Below, in pieces: positions 45,952 through 57,401 of a stretch of 64,000 bases of DNA. The position numbers and the translations under genes were made by a program. The notes beneath the pieces are model-generated. The model worked only from the letters and a program-made list of their open reading frames with translations. It searched no databases and had not been told where the DNA came from. Source of the stretch: Engraulis encrasicolus (lineage: Eukaryota; Chordata; Actinopteri; Clupeiformes; Engraulidae); the NCBI RefSeq assembly GCF_034702125.1, contig NC_085859.1:6174985-6238984 (forward strand). Direction: 5' to 3'. Positions within the stretch are counted from its first letter, which is position 1. Every line of letters begins with the position of its first letter.

Positions 45952-48414
45952 CTAATAGGGCTTAGATCTCAATCCCCCAAAGCGACTGGTCCGTCTAGCC
46001 ACTAAAAAGTTTTTGTCTAGTCTGGCGACTGGAGCAATATTCTGAAGCAGTCTTTTGCAACGTGGCTTCTTGAACTGCTCTGTGTATGCTATACTAGCAT
46101 CATCCCTCATCTCCAAGGCACGCTCAATTAGGGTCCTTCTGAAGGTCTGTGTCGTCTTCTGGTAGATGGGCTTTGACACTCAATCCCCTGACTGCCTGGA
46201 ATATGGGAAGGACCAACAGAGTTCACCTGGGGAAATAAAGATGAAACTTTGTTTATTTACCAGTAGACTGTCAGTGGCAGAACAATTACACACAGGGCCC
46301 CGATAGGTTGCAGGGCACCCACCAGCATTACATGTGGGCCCTTGGGCAAATGCTGCATACTGTTATTGACCATTACGATTCCATTTCAAAGACAACACAC
46401 CAGCTTCCAGTAAGACATGGCAGCAATAAAGCAAAGCGGTCAATCAAATGAAGGTGAATGCTTCCCATACTACTTCAAGCATACACTTTGTGAGACCACC
46501 CCCCTCCCCTATTTTAGATATAACCATTTCAGTTGTTCACCTAGAGTGATTGAATACCTTCACACACAGTGTACACAGGTATAAACAAATGTATGGACAT
46601 ATTACCTGCTTTAGTTGTGGCCTGTTGCCTCCCTCTCTCTTGCTCCTCATCAGACAAGGGGGGGTGGAGACAGGTGTGCTCACTGCTCCCTTCTTCCCAT
46701 CGATGCACCCCAGTGATGTGGTACAGCAGGGAAGTCCATCGACGGATACAAAGCTGAAACATTGAAAGGAAATGCTCAGTGAAATTTTCAATATGTGTTC
46801 CAAAAACGAGGACAGGGTTTGATTTCAGTGTGTGAGCAGCTATTTATGACAGGTTTTCATGCATTCACTATTAGAGATGGACCTGGTGCACAATAAAACA
46901 GTGTGTATTTTGTCAGAATAATAGTGAAGGGCGAAATATTGTCATGTAATGGCAGTTTTCAAAATAAAAGGTGTTTGATTGTTGTTCTTACCAATGGTTG
47001 CGACCACGTGGGAGCCAAGGCATAGTACTTCCCAGATAACGAACGCCTTTTTGGTGTTGTTGTAGTCTGGGGGGGGGGCTTGTCATAAGCACATTCAATG
47101 CAGAGTCAAATGGCCCTCTAGATCCTGATGGTTCCTCCAGTGCACCGTGTTGGCTTTTCTCAGGAGTTGACTGAGGAAGTGAAGATAATTCGGTCACTGC
47201 AAGGCTGAAACCACTGCTGGCACTTTCCTAAAAGAGAAAATAAATACAAAAAGGAATACATAAATAAGACATCACACTGCATCAATGTCATCAGCTTGGG
47301 ACTATGATGAATCCCCTTTCTTGTTCATCTGACATTGAGACATAGGCTATACATACAAGTCAGTGACTGTAGTATTCAGAGAAATCAACACAGCTGAACC
47401 ATGTCCATTCCTCATTTAAACCTCATTTAAACCTTTTATTTTGGACCTTTTTACAAACTTCTGCAACAGTAAAGATAGTGTTTATGATGTCTTTATATCT
47501 TTTTGTATGCATATCTTGCATGCCTGTCTATCTGGCTTTCATGACGTTGGAAATCTGCATCTACAATACCCCATACACACCTCATTCACCTATGGGTTGC
47601 ATCGTACAATCAACATGACGCAATGAAAGTAAAATACGGTGTGGTTCGAAACAAACCAGCATTCCATTGTTGATGTACTGGTAATTCGTGAACGGCTCTT
47701 AAAGTCAAGGCTCTGTTGATGACTGTTCACTGATCGCTCTGGGAGACCGTTCACAAATGCACCCAGCAGTAGAGCTAGTCTAGAGCTCTATTTTGCAATC
47801 GATAGTCTGGCTAGTGGGAGCGAGCCGACCGGGGAGCGTCCTGCGTTGGGAGCGACAATCAGGGAATCTTTTGCATCACAGGTAGCCTGCTTGGGTCATG
47901 TCAACTGTTTTACCTCTACGTTTCAATTTTGTTCCCCAATGTTCCAAATGCACCCACTGCTGCTTCCGACAAAACGGACAACTTGGAAATGGTGCACACA
48001 ACTTATAATTTGGCTTGTTTGAATGTTTGCTAGCAGTAGACTTTGCACTGATTCAAGTACAGGGTAATCACATACGTGGACATGTGAAAGCTAGCTTACC
48101 GTAGTTTCATCTGTGCGTTGTTCGGTGGCCGTAGGCACAGCGCCGGTCTTGAGAATTCGATACTGAGATTTTTGGCCAGGTTTCATTTCCTCTAGTGGAC
48201 AAAAATCATCGGCAGAGAAGTGGGCANTACAAACTCGATGATCAGCGCGTCGCAATCGCTGCGGTCTGATGTTAGGATCCATTCTCATTGCGATAAGCCA
48301 CAGTCTCAATACTTCTCGGTTTTGCAGAGGAAGCCGATGAAAAGACAAGGATGTCCATCTAGTCATCTTGTTTTCGCATCCTGGGAATGTACACATTCGA
48401 ACCATTTTACGCAA
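45952..48414 (-). pseudogene. THAP-domain transposase gene with internal deletion
   Basis: Exon 1 (48414-48100) encodes a complete C2CH THAP zinc finger: CTFPGC, ...LWLIAM..., C-x-A-H-F, then LKTGAVPT; one codon holds the ambiguous base at 48227. Exon 2 (47227-46992) has proper splice sites and low-complexity sequence. A later exon (about 46757-46600) reads CIRRWTSLLYHITGVHRWEE..., and the last (about 46213-45952) KPIYQKTTQTFRRTLIERAL to NIAPVARLDKN. These match the ends of the long THAP proteins common in fish transposons, but roughly 90 residues between them and the catalytic core are missing, and phases do not all agree. THAP fingers bind transposon ends. Likely defective. Confidence 0.7.
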
Positions 48415-49012
48415 AACTCAAATATTACTCCCAAAAAGCTAATGTTTACAAGCGTTTTGCAGTCCTAGCTGATTGAGCGAGCGAAGGAAGCTCAACCAGA
48501 GATTCTTTAATAGAGATATGCCAACATAATAGGTTTCCATGGGCACCTAATGTGATCAGGTTCCGATCTGCCTAAAGGGGCGTGTCATAATGCTCCTAGC
48601 ATTGAATAGAACAGTCCTCAGGTCTGCCTAGGTCTGCCTAAAGGGGGATTTCCCCCCCAATAATAGAACCAGGAAACAATGGGCCAATGGAACCTCTCTC
48701 TCTCTACTCTCTCTGGCGTAACCGCCTGCTGTCAGAATAAATGGTGTCGCCAGCCGATGACGTCACGGTGCCGCCTTCATTGCCGTTTTCAGAAATAAAT
48801 TGAGTACAAGTAGGCGGGGGTGTGACAGACGCGGGAAGTGTTTGATTCGACTATGGCACATCTGCACAACGTTTAAAAAGTGGGGGAAAGTCATTTATGG
48901 GCTTGGAAATGTTGCCCCTACGGCTACCGTTGAGTGGATACCGTCTGACACAAAATCTTCCAAACTGCATCAAATGGGAAAAAAGTGGTATGGGTGTGTA
49001 GAGTGATGTGTT

Positions 49013-51394
49013 TTATTCCAGAAATAAGGCCCCACATGCAAAAAAACGTTTTTTCCCTTTAATGTCTAACACAAAAGGGTCTCCAGTGGTATGTGAAACC
49101 TTGTATGCATGGGTATGTTCATCTAAACAACGTGTTTTAAGAGCATCTGTCATCAAGATAACCTGCTCATCTTTGATGAGAACATTCTTGATTACATGGA
49201 AAACCGGCATGTCATTATCAGTTCTCACACAAACAGCCAACTCTGGTCTGAACATTCTTCCATTGACCTTGGCCCATTTAACTTTCAGAACCCTGGCCCT
49301 AACTGGTACTTCAAGTTTTTCTGCCACCTTACCACCAAACTTCATTTCATTCAAGGAGACCATTTTGCCAGGACCCATTTTCAACTCGTTTGGATCAAAT
49401 GTTTGCCACAAGTAAGCCATCTGGCACTGGTGTTTTTTGGCTAAAGTTTTAGTGATGTTTTTAAAACTTTTCAGCTGTTTTTTAAAAACATTGTGTTTGG
49501 CCTCGTATCTCATGCACCATGTATGTAACAGGGGCCCAATTTTACGTATACACATGGGATAATGCACCATGAGATGATGCTTAGGTAACAACCTTTTCTT
49601 AGGATATAAGTCCTTGAACAAACCATGGTGCTCTGAAATCAGGTGCTTCAAATATATGGTGATGCCTTGGGATATAACTGAAGAAAAAGCAATGTTGACA
49701 ATCTGAAGCAACAAAATAAAAAGGTACCAGTGCTGATCATTGGGATTCACAAGATCTCCAAACATAATTGGAAAGTGACGCAAAAGACACCAGCTCTGAC
49801 TGGCGTTTAAACCCAAGTCATTGGCATCAGAGATTCTTAGCCCAGGAGGTTTGTTTTTTTGCTCTGTGAAACCATAGTTGAAACTTTGAATTCTTCGTTG
49901 TACTTCTGCTAATGTGGTGTAATTATGAATGAGATGCTCAATGAGCAATTTCATCTCATACTGTGCAACGCCCTCTAATATGTCGTGCATAATATCAACC
50001 GAGAAGTTTGCACTGGTGTGAAAATATTGCAAAGAATTCAAAGGGCAAGACCTTTTAACTCCCATCACATAAGGTAGCGTGGGGTTGGTCTGCATTTTCT
50101 GGCAATGTTCAACATGAAGCTGTTTAGTTCGAAATGATATTTTGGGATCATCTTCACTGAATACTGTCTGAAAGTCCTCCTTTTCCAGTAAGCAAAAACG
50201 GCAACAGTACCTAGCACTAAACGATTCCACAAACCCAAATAAAGAATGAAGACCTAGGTTATCACCAGTCACTTGGATAATGGTCCCATAGATGGGATGA
50301 TCAAATTGAGGAAGCTGAATTCCCTGTGTTTCAAGTGTTGAGATATCCTTCACAAGGGGTGCTAGTATCTTATCAAACCCGTATGTTTTGATATCTTGGG
50401 CATGGAATAACGAAACCAAATGAATATTCAGTAAACTCGAGTTGTACTTGGGCGACACATTTCTCAGGGTAAAATAGATGGCACCAAGTTTGTGAATTCC
50501 CCGCTTACTTCCAATTGGATTGGCACATTCCATTTCATCAAAGAATAATTGCAACTGTACAGTGTGCACTTGTTTGGAGAAGAGATCATGTTCCTTAAAG
50601 AATTCTCCATCTTGTATGTCATACAGCAAGTTTTCCATTTGTTTGGGGTCTCTAGCCATCATATCATTTATAGCAGGATGCTGGTAAATAGACTTCACCG
50701 TCTCGAGAATTGGTATGTACATGAATTTATCCTTGACAATGGTTTGGCCATAGCCTCCACTTGTTCTGATAAAACGTGTAGCAAATCGTGTCCCTAGAAC
50801 ATATTCAACTGGATCAATTTTTCCCCATTTCTCAGAAAAGTATTTCATTCTCTTACTCTCAGTGTTTAAAGGAAGGAAAGGATCCAATGCATTCTCAAAA
50901 CACTGATCAATTTTAGACTCAACCACACTTTTCATTGGCTCTTGTAAGTCAAGGCTATTTTTCAACTGCACTTGTTTTAGACGGTCAAGGTCTCCAATTA
51001 CTTCTTGTACAGTACTCACAGTTAAATCAATAGTAGTAACTGGATTGCCAACACGCTTAAGTTCTGCTACAATATTTGCACAATTTTTGGCTATGTGCCT
51101 TTCTAGTAGTACAGGCTCAGAAGGTGAACTCTGATCTGGCAAGTCTGTCTCCTCGGATGAAATGAAGTTTGTGAAGGTGGAACATTCCCCATCATCAACA
51201 TTCAAGTTGTCATTTGTACAACACTTACTGAGATGCTTTCGCAAACCTGAAAAACTATGATATACATGGGAACAGCCTCTATGGCCACATTTTAACTTCA
51301 GGCTTTTGCCCGAACAAAGACCATGAACAAGTTTAAAGTGCCGTATGAGGCTATTAGCATCAGCATGACTCTTCTGACAAATGAAACAAATCAT
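49013..51394 (-). CDS. EnSpm/CACTA-like DDE transposase, 3' end replaced by TTAA-element sequence
   Basis: Open for 793 codons. Two N-terminal zinc fingers (CFIC...H..VH, residues 3-24; CGHRGCSHVYHSFSGLRKHL, 36-55) precede a transposase core with the hallmarks LFFDEMECANPIGS (D286), VTGDNLGLH (D378), SVDIMHDILEGVAQYE (466-480) and RYEAKHNVFKKQLK with E631, candidate DD-E residues. It would cut and join the element's CACAGG ends. The last 14-15 codons (KGKKRFFACGALFLE) are read from the terminal repeat of the inserted TTAA element and replace about 27 native residues. The start Met is 5 bp after the stop of the accessory gene. Core intact; activity unknown. Confidence 0.85.
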   Translation of the reverse strand: MICFICQKSHADANSLIRHFKLVHGLCSGKSLKLKCGHRGCSHVYHSFSGLRKHLSKCCTNDNLNVDDGECSTFTNFISSEETDLPDQSSPSEPVLLERHIAKNCANIVAELKRVGNPVTTIDLTVSTVQEVIGDLDRLKQVQLKNSLDLQEPMKSVVESKIDQCFENALDPFLPLNTESKRMKYFSEKWGKIDPVEYVLGTRFATRFIRTSGGYGQTIVKDKFMYIPILETVKSIYQHPAINDMMARDPKQMENLLYDIQDGEFFKEHDLFSKQVHTVQLQLFFDEMECANPIGSKRGIHKLGAIYFTLRNVSPKYNSSLLNIHLVSLFHAQDIKTYGFDKILAPLVKDISTLETQGIQLPQFDHPIYGTIIQVTGDNLGLHSLFGFVESFSARYCCRFCLLEKEDFQTVFSEDDPKISFRTKQLHVEHCQKMQTNPTLPYVMGVKRSCPLNSLQYFHTSANFSVDIMHDILEGVAQYEMKLLIEHLIHNYTTLAEVQRRIQSFNYGFTEQKNKPPGLRISDANDLGLNASQSWCLLRHFPIMFGDLVNPNDQHWYLFILLLQIVNIAFSSVISQGITIYLKHLISEHHGLFKDLYPKKRLLPKHHLMVHYPMCIRKIGPLLHTWCMRYEAKHNVFKKQLKSFKNITKTLAKKHQCQMAYLWQTFDPNELKMGPGKMVSLNEMKFGGKVAEKLEVPVRARVLKVKWAKVNGRMFRPELAVCVRTDNDMPVFHVIKNVLIKDEQVILMTDALKTRCLDEHTHAYKVSHTTGDPFVLDIKGKKRFFACGALFLE

Positions 51395-51399
51395 TCTGT

Positions 51400-53959
51400 C
51401 TACTGCAGCATTCGTGCTCTAAGCTCAGCTACTCTTGGATTGACTTTGGTAATTTCAACATCTATGTCATAGATGGTTGTTTGCAAGAAAGTGAACACAT
51501 TTGTGAGCTCATGGCAGTAAGTGGTACTGAAAACATAATGAGCTTTAAAAAGCTCATCGAATGCAGCCAGTGAATTGGAGGACTTGCATGGCAAGGCCTG
51601 TTTGTCAACAACAATGAAGTAAGATTGGATCATACTTTTCTTTGGTCCAACTGCAAGTAGATATGGCTGGACACTCTGTGTGATGCCCTCCAAATGGCCC
51701 TGAATGCTGGCACCAGTCTGTGAAAGGAAACACACAAGAGACCTAATGTCAAGAGAAAACCTGTATAAAGAGGTTTTACACATTACAAACTAGCTATCAT
51801 CATTGTATGTGACAAAATAACTATGGCTTTGGTGAAAGTTGGAAAATGAAAGGTATTATACAAATCAAGTTAGAATTACTACATTCATTAATCCTTTTTC
51901 ACACAAAGTATTGTACTACATGTTTATATTAAAGAAACATGTATGTTTTTTAATACAGTTTTGCTATTCCTTCATCTATGTCTTGTCAAAAGAAGAACAA
52001 GACATTTTGGAGCAGTTTCAATCTAACCATCAGCTTTTATTTGGAATGGGCAGTGTGCATTTTTTGTAGGCTATTTCCAAGGTCCATGCTGCCCATTCAC
52101 AAAGGGTACCTTTTTCATGTATACTTACCACCACCATCACTTTTCATGCATGAACTGTCTGCCCTTTTGAATTTCTAGAAACAGATATTTTAGCTGCACA
52201 TTAAGCAGCACAGTTTCAATGAGCAGCTTAGTTGCAATACCAACTCTCGCACACAATCCTACACAGTTCACCTTTTAAGGACCAGTGGTTCTAAACCTTT
52301 TTTAGAACAAATGCCCCCTTGACCTTATCATAAGCCTGCCACACCCCCTTGACCACATCATAAGCCTGCCAATGCGCCCTTTAGTATTAACAAATAAAAT
52401 ATACCAATTGCAACTGAGATTTCCCCCTCCCCCAGCTGTCTCCTTCTCAACACCCTCCGAGGGCTCCAAGGCAAAACTATTTTAGACTGAAAACTCACCT
52501 TGATGAATTTCACCACATGATCACAGGCTCGATGAGCGGAAATCTTTCCTGGCCTTTTGCGCCCTGGATTGGAGGGTGGTAGAAGGTGGACCAGCAACAG
52601 TATGGACGACATGTCACTGTCCCAACCTGGATTACACAAGACAGACAACATGCACATATAAAACGAATGAAGACCCCAGTTGTCTAAAATGCAATTAGGA
52701 AATAACAGTAACTGTGTGTGAACACCAAAAGTGAGACATATGCGATGGAAGTCATTATTTCTTGTGTACATGCACATTAAGGAGGACAAGAATAAAAGTA
52801 AAAGGATAGTGTGGAGTGGCGGACTTTATCCATTCACCACCAACACATTGACTTGGGTTATTTGTTTGGTAATATTTTTTGACAATTATTTTTCTGCTGT
52901 CATTACGGTTACCTTCTTCAACTTCAGTAGCAAGAGCATTCTGGATGAGGTCTTGGAGATCCGCAGTCTGTGTCAGGCCACGGCTCTGTGCAATGACTTT
53001 TGGTTTTATGTTGGTGGACCATTTCTCCATCAGCTTTGCAGAGGTTGAGTCACCAAAGAGAAGTGCAAAATCCTGCTCGATCTACAAAACAGAGAGTGGA
53101 AAAATCAGTGATGTGAATTCCAGAGTGATACTTCAGCTGCATTTTATACATTTTTAAGAATACTTAAAGACTAACCAGGCCTGGTATGTCCATGAATCTT
53201 GGAAAAATGGATAGGATATCAGTTGATTTGTCAGTGTCACGCAGAATCTTCTGGCGATAGACTAGGGTCAACCTCATCTTTTCCTTCACCACCGATTCAT
53301 CAGCTGTGTGCTTCATCAGAGCAATTGCTTCCTGACACTGGCGTTCATCGCTCAACCAATTGCCTTCCTTGCAAGGATCTCTATCAACAGATGGCCCACC
53401 TGAAATAACAGAAAATATACATACAAAATGCACTTACTTATTATTTTCCCAGACATCAAAGTATTCTCAAAACTACAGACGGTGTTTGATTTAAACTACA
53501 AGTCCCTGCACTTGATGGCCATATTAGCTATGAGAGATAATCAAATATAACCATAAACTGTGTGCTATTATGTGTTTCAACAATAACTTAAATAAGTCAC
53601 CTGCTTGTGAAGGTCGTGGACGTTTAACTCGTCCCTCTGATGCTTCTTTCTGCAGAGTTTTAATTCTCCAAGCCAAATAGCCACTTCCATCTTCTGCGTT
53701 GTAATAATGTTCCTATGACAAATATAACAAATAGACAAAGAGTTCTTACTGTATGTTTTACAAGAGCAAAATAGTTATAAATTCATTGATATTTACACTT
53801 CATTAAATCAGGGTTTATACAACCAAATTCTAAAAAGAAGACTACAGAGGAAAGCTAATTACATAGCCAAGCTTGCTCCTTGGGTCAGCCAAATAGGGGA
53901 AGAGGGAGATGATACCCAGTGCGTAGTCTTCCTTCACATGCCGAGGCGGGCTTGTTCTA

Positions 53960-54038
<79 letters not shown>

Positions 54039-55878
54039 TAGGAGCCATAGCATCATAACCAACCATTTATAATTACTGTACTGTCCTAATCATCAGGGCT
54101 CTAAATTAATACCTACCAGACAGCCAAATGCTGGTGAAATTTGGCAGTTTGGCTGACAGAACAGACCAACTTAAAGTCACTTTGACCCATTAGTGAGTGT
54201 ACGTTCTTGGCTAGTGCAATTAACGGCTACCAGACATTTTACCTTTTGAAAAAAGTTAATTTAGGGCCCGGATAATCATCATAATCATCATCAACATTAT
54301 TATTATTATTTCTTGAAAACCTACCCATGTTCATTTGTCATATGAGCAACCAATATCTTCACCAGGTCACGCCTTCTGCTATCTGACAGGTACTTTGTCC
54401 GAGCATATTCATTCATGATCTTGTCCCCTCCTGGGCTTCCTTTTAAGATGTCTTCAACCATCTATTAATGATTGACGTTAAACATAAAACAAATATGAGA
54501 AACCGACAAATGACTTTATAATGCACCTGTAGGCCTACATGCAAAACAAAATTAATGAATCTTACTTGGGCAAGACGACGTTCCTCTCCTTGTTTTAATT
54601 GTCTTGGGCTAGGGGTCAGTATCACAGTGTCATCAGATCCAGAACTAGCCTCAGCATCAGCAAGGGAGCCTGAGCTAACGGAATCTGTGACACACAATTC
54701 AAAAAAAAAAATCACAGTTGTCCTTCAATACAATACAACCTGTATTTATATAGCGCAATATATACATCTAAACTTGTCTCAAAGCGCTTTCAAAATACAC
54801 ATACACTTGTCCACATTTACACACCAGCTCTGGAGGCTGCAGCACAGCACCTGTTGTCTGGGGTTCATGTGAGAAGGTAGCCTGATAAACCAGACTAAAT
54901 GTGGATGTCTAATTTAGTCTGGCCTCGATGCATAATACATCCGAAGATTGTTGATGAGAACAACCTTCCCTCAAAACCCTGCCCACTTTGATTCAAAACA
55001 CATCTTTCGTTGTAATTGGTTTGCCAGATTCATGGCATTCTGGCTTCATTGAATCATTATGCGAGGCCAGACCCACCCGTAGACAAAACATTTTGCCGTC
55101 CAGCGGGTGGCGCTGGTTCACCAGGCTAGTGAGAAGGTGCATACATACACAAGCAGACACGCACACGCAAACACACGCAGACACACGCACACACACACTC
55201 TCTGTCTCTCTCTTTCCCACATTCACACACCAGCTGAATACTGCAGCTAGAGGGCAAGAATCAACAGGAAGTACAGACAATTGTGTTGGCGTAAAGTGTA
55301 AAACTAAGTTGCATTTACCTTCAGATGTTCCTTCCTCTGGGATATCAATTTCCAGGACATGAACATCTGGCTGCTTCATCAAGTATGCAAAAGCTTCCTG
55401 ATCAACCTCGGTCCTTGACTCATCAAAGACTTTAATGTCCATTGTCGGAAGGTCAAATTTCCTGGCAACTTAAGAGGAGAAAGATTCAACGTTTTATTGT
55501 CATTATCAAAAAAGGCAACGGAATTGTGTTTGGGGTAGGCTGCAATACTTTAGGTTTTCAAGTTAAAATGCTCAAGAGGTTTAAAAAAAACAAAAAAAAC
55601 AAAAAAAAACAGGCCCAGATATGAAAGGCAGTAATGTAATAGCCAAATTTAGTCCTAATAAATAAGGCAGTAATGTAGTCATTTAGGCAGAAGGGCCTAC
55701 TGTTTCTCAACAGTCCTGTAAATTCAAAGTTTACACATGATTTAAACATTACAAGTGTTTATTTCGGTTTTAAACCCTTACCACATTCCAAAAATGACTC
55801 GAATGTAAATGTTGTTGGAGAAAACACATATTTCTTCTGATCTTTATATTTCACTCTGACAACGGTGGTGTTTTCCAT
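51400..55878 (-). CDS. Accessory protein of the EnSpm element (fish 'SAMD3-like' type), 10 exons, 515 aa
   Basis: Exons 55878-55782, 55468-55319, 54684-54566, 54461-54325, 53956-53863, 53712-53601, 53399-53176, 53081-52913, 52626-52499 and 51717-51400. All have GT-AG borders and every junction keeps phase, giving 516 codons including TAG. The N-terminus (MENTTVVRVKYKDQKKYVFS... to EIDIPEE, residues about 1-80) resembles a PB1/ubiquitin-like fold. The middle has RRRDLVKILVAHMTNEHG, YALGIISLFPYLADPRSKLG and GYLAWRIKTLQKE; the C-terminus has DSDMSSILLLVHLLPP and AAFDELFKAHYVFSTTY. These motifs are shared by many fish proteins annotated as SAM-domain-3-like, though I see no SAM domain here. Function unknown. 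It precedes the transposase on the same strand. Confidence 0.85.
52060..52275. mobile_element. Decayed TTAA-type MITE in an accessory-gene intron
   Basis: Same family as 3131-3490 ('cctttttcatg', 'ccaccaccat', 'cagcttagttgcaatacc'). Lies between exons 9 and 10. Confidence 0.6.
52285..52490. mobile_element. hAT-like MITE in an accessory-gene intron
   Basis: Starts CAGTGGTTCTAAACC and holds the 'cttgacc...catcataagcctgcc' repeats seen at 5576 and 35727. Confidence 0.65.
53962..54037. repeat. (CA)n microsatellite at accessory-gene exon 5
   Basis: About 38 AC units ending 5-6 bp from the acceptor of the exon at 53956; (GT)n on the gene strand. Confidence 0.97.
54878..55129. mobile_element. 252-bp hAT-like MITE in an accessory-gene intron
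   Basis: TAGCCTGATAAACCAG at the left, CTGGTTCACCAGGCTA at the right, flanked by TGAGAAGG on both sides (54870-54877, 55130-55137). Confidence 0.85.
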
Positions 55879-56950
55879 CCTGTTGGTGGAAAAAAAACAA
55901 TGTGTTATAATCTTTCCGCTTTGAGTATCCTTCTGAACACAATGAACTATCGCCAGACTACCTCACAAGTGTAGGGCCTACGGTCGATCAGAACGGGCGC
56001 AACGCAAAGCTGAACAGCACCAGAGATTTTTTTGGGACAGCACCACGTGTGCGTCACTCTACTCAGAGTCAAGTACATGTGACCGAAGTGGCCACGCAGC
56101 GACAGGTTGAAAAATAGTTCGTGCCTTCTGCAAAACTGCGACAGCCTTCACACAACTTTAGGAATAATCGGTCAGACGGTCACATCAAATGGCACTGCAG
56201 GAATATGATTTTTCATCCACTTTTCATTACCACAACAAACCACTTTACTCTCACCAGAGCTACATACATGTGGTCTCCAAACACGGCAACACTAACCTTT
56301 TCGAGCTCACAACCAGTTATTTCACATCCAGGGCTTAATTCCACAATTTGATAGACTAGGTCGGACTGCATAAATTGCATTCATGCGATTTTCATCCAGA
56401 CTACCCTACTGTGGTTTTCCTAAATTAGCCTTACCACAACGAACCACTTTTTACTCTAACGAGAGTTACATACATGTGGTTTCCAAACACGGCAACGCTA
56501 ACCGTATCCAGCTCACAGCCAGTTGTTATTTCACACCCAGTGATAATTCCACAACTTGCTAGGCACAGCTCTACCGTACAATTCGCCTACATTTAGTCAC
56601 AATGACGAGCAGATCATTTCGGAGGCGCAATATGTTGTGCCAACGGAAAGCTACCAATGTTAGCCGAACACTCGCTGCATTGCCTACGGTTTGTTGCGAT
56701 GCATTTGTACGGTCCATTAAAGGCATAACTTGTTTGTTGTACCGGCAAATTAACCACAACACGACATAAACACTAAACAGTTTCACGTTCAACACAACTG
56801 ACAGCTCAATAACATTACGGTTCAGTCTCATGTTTTAAAAGAAACAACACCCAATATTCCTAATGGGAAATGGAAAGGGTATGCTATGGGGTTTTGTAAT
56901 AGCCTACATTTTAACGCATATAGATTATGAAAGATTATAAACACACTCAC

Positions 56951-57060
56951 TTTCAAATCCAGCGAATTTCTCCCTCCAGAGAGCTGTTCCGTGACTTCAG
57001 CAGCAGTGGTGATAGAAAATGCAATATGGCTGGAAAACGAAACTTAACTTTGCAAGAAGC
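56951..57060 (-). promoter_or_regulatory. Probable non-coding first exon of the EnSpm transcript
   Basis: A donor (TTGAAA/GTGAGTGTG) at 56951-56950 pairs naturally with the acceptor CCAACAG at 55880, which opens the ATG exon one base before the start codon. The transcript would begin just inside the right terminus of the transposon. The upstream limit is a guess. Confidence 0.45.
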
Positions 57061-57401
57061 TCCGCCTATTTCTCATTTACTCTGAAAATTTGCTCCTACT
57101 CTTACTCGAAATTTTACTCTATGAACTCGATTCAGAGATAAATATACTCGTTAAGAGGAAATTTGTTGTGACTCTGGGAAAATTACTCAGCTGTTTTTCC
57201 TGTGTATCCTGTCTTCTCTTCTCCTCACCCCTTTCAATCTCTCCTCTCCTCTCCTCTCTCTGTTAGGCACTTCATCATGTAATCCTTTTAACTCATTAAC
57301 CTATTGATATGATATAAACACACACACAGACATACAGACACACATGCATGCACGCACGTGCACACACACACCATAACTGACCTGATAACTAATAATAAAC
57401 G

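Larger units (their letters stand above)
43826..49058. mobile_element. 5.2-kb Kolobok-like TTAA element with 325-bp inverted repeats
   Basis: Begins AGGGAAAAAACG and ends CGTTTTTTCCCT, flanked by TTAA at 43822-43825 and 49059-49062. The terminal repeats (43826-44150 and 48734-49058) match over about 325 bp with only one or two differences, so insertion is recent. Each repeat serves as the 5' flank of an inward-facing gene: a P2X7-ballast-domain gene on the + strand and a THAP gene on the minus strand, tail to tail. TTAA targets plus a THAP protein are the known signature of Kolobok elements. Both genes look damaged, so mobilisation in trans is likely. Confidence 0.85.
42712..57204 (-). mobile_element. 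14.5-kb EnSpm/CACTA-like DNA transposon
   Basis: Left end CACAGGAAATTTGCCTGAGT and right end, read inward, CACAGGAAAAACAGCTGAGT match in 9 bp exactly and about 25 bp imperfectly. The dinucleotide TA flanks both ends (42710-42711, 57205-57206). Both subterminal regions are packed with GAGTAAA/TTTACTC motifs, as expected for CACTA elements. On the minus strand it carries a ten-exon accessory gene and a large DDE transposase. It is interrupted by a 5.2-kb TTAA element; without it the length would be about 9.26 kb. Known: EnSpm elements end in CAC and make 2-3-bp duplications. Family assignment is by motif memory. Confidence 0.8.

Noticed and set aside
48800..49006. 68-codon frame MSTSRRGCDRRGK..., present twice in inverted positions
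   Set aside because: It lies in the terminal inverted repeat and also occurs at 43878-44084; more likely promoter and end sequence than a protein, although its identity in both copies is only what repeat identity requires.
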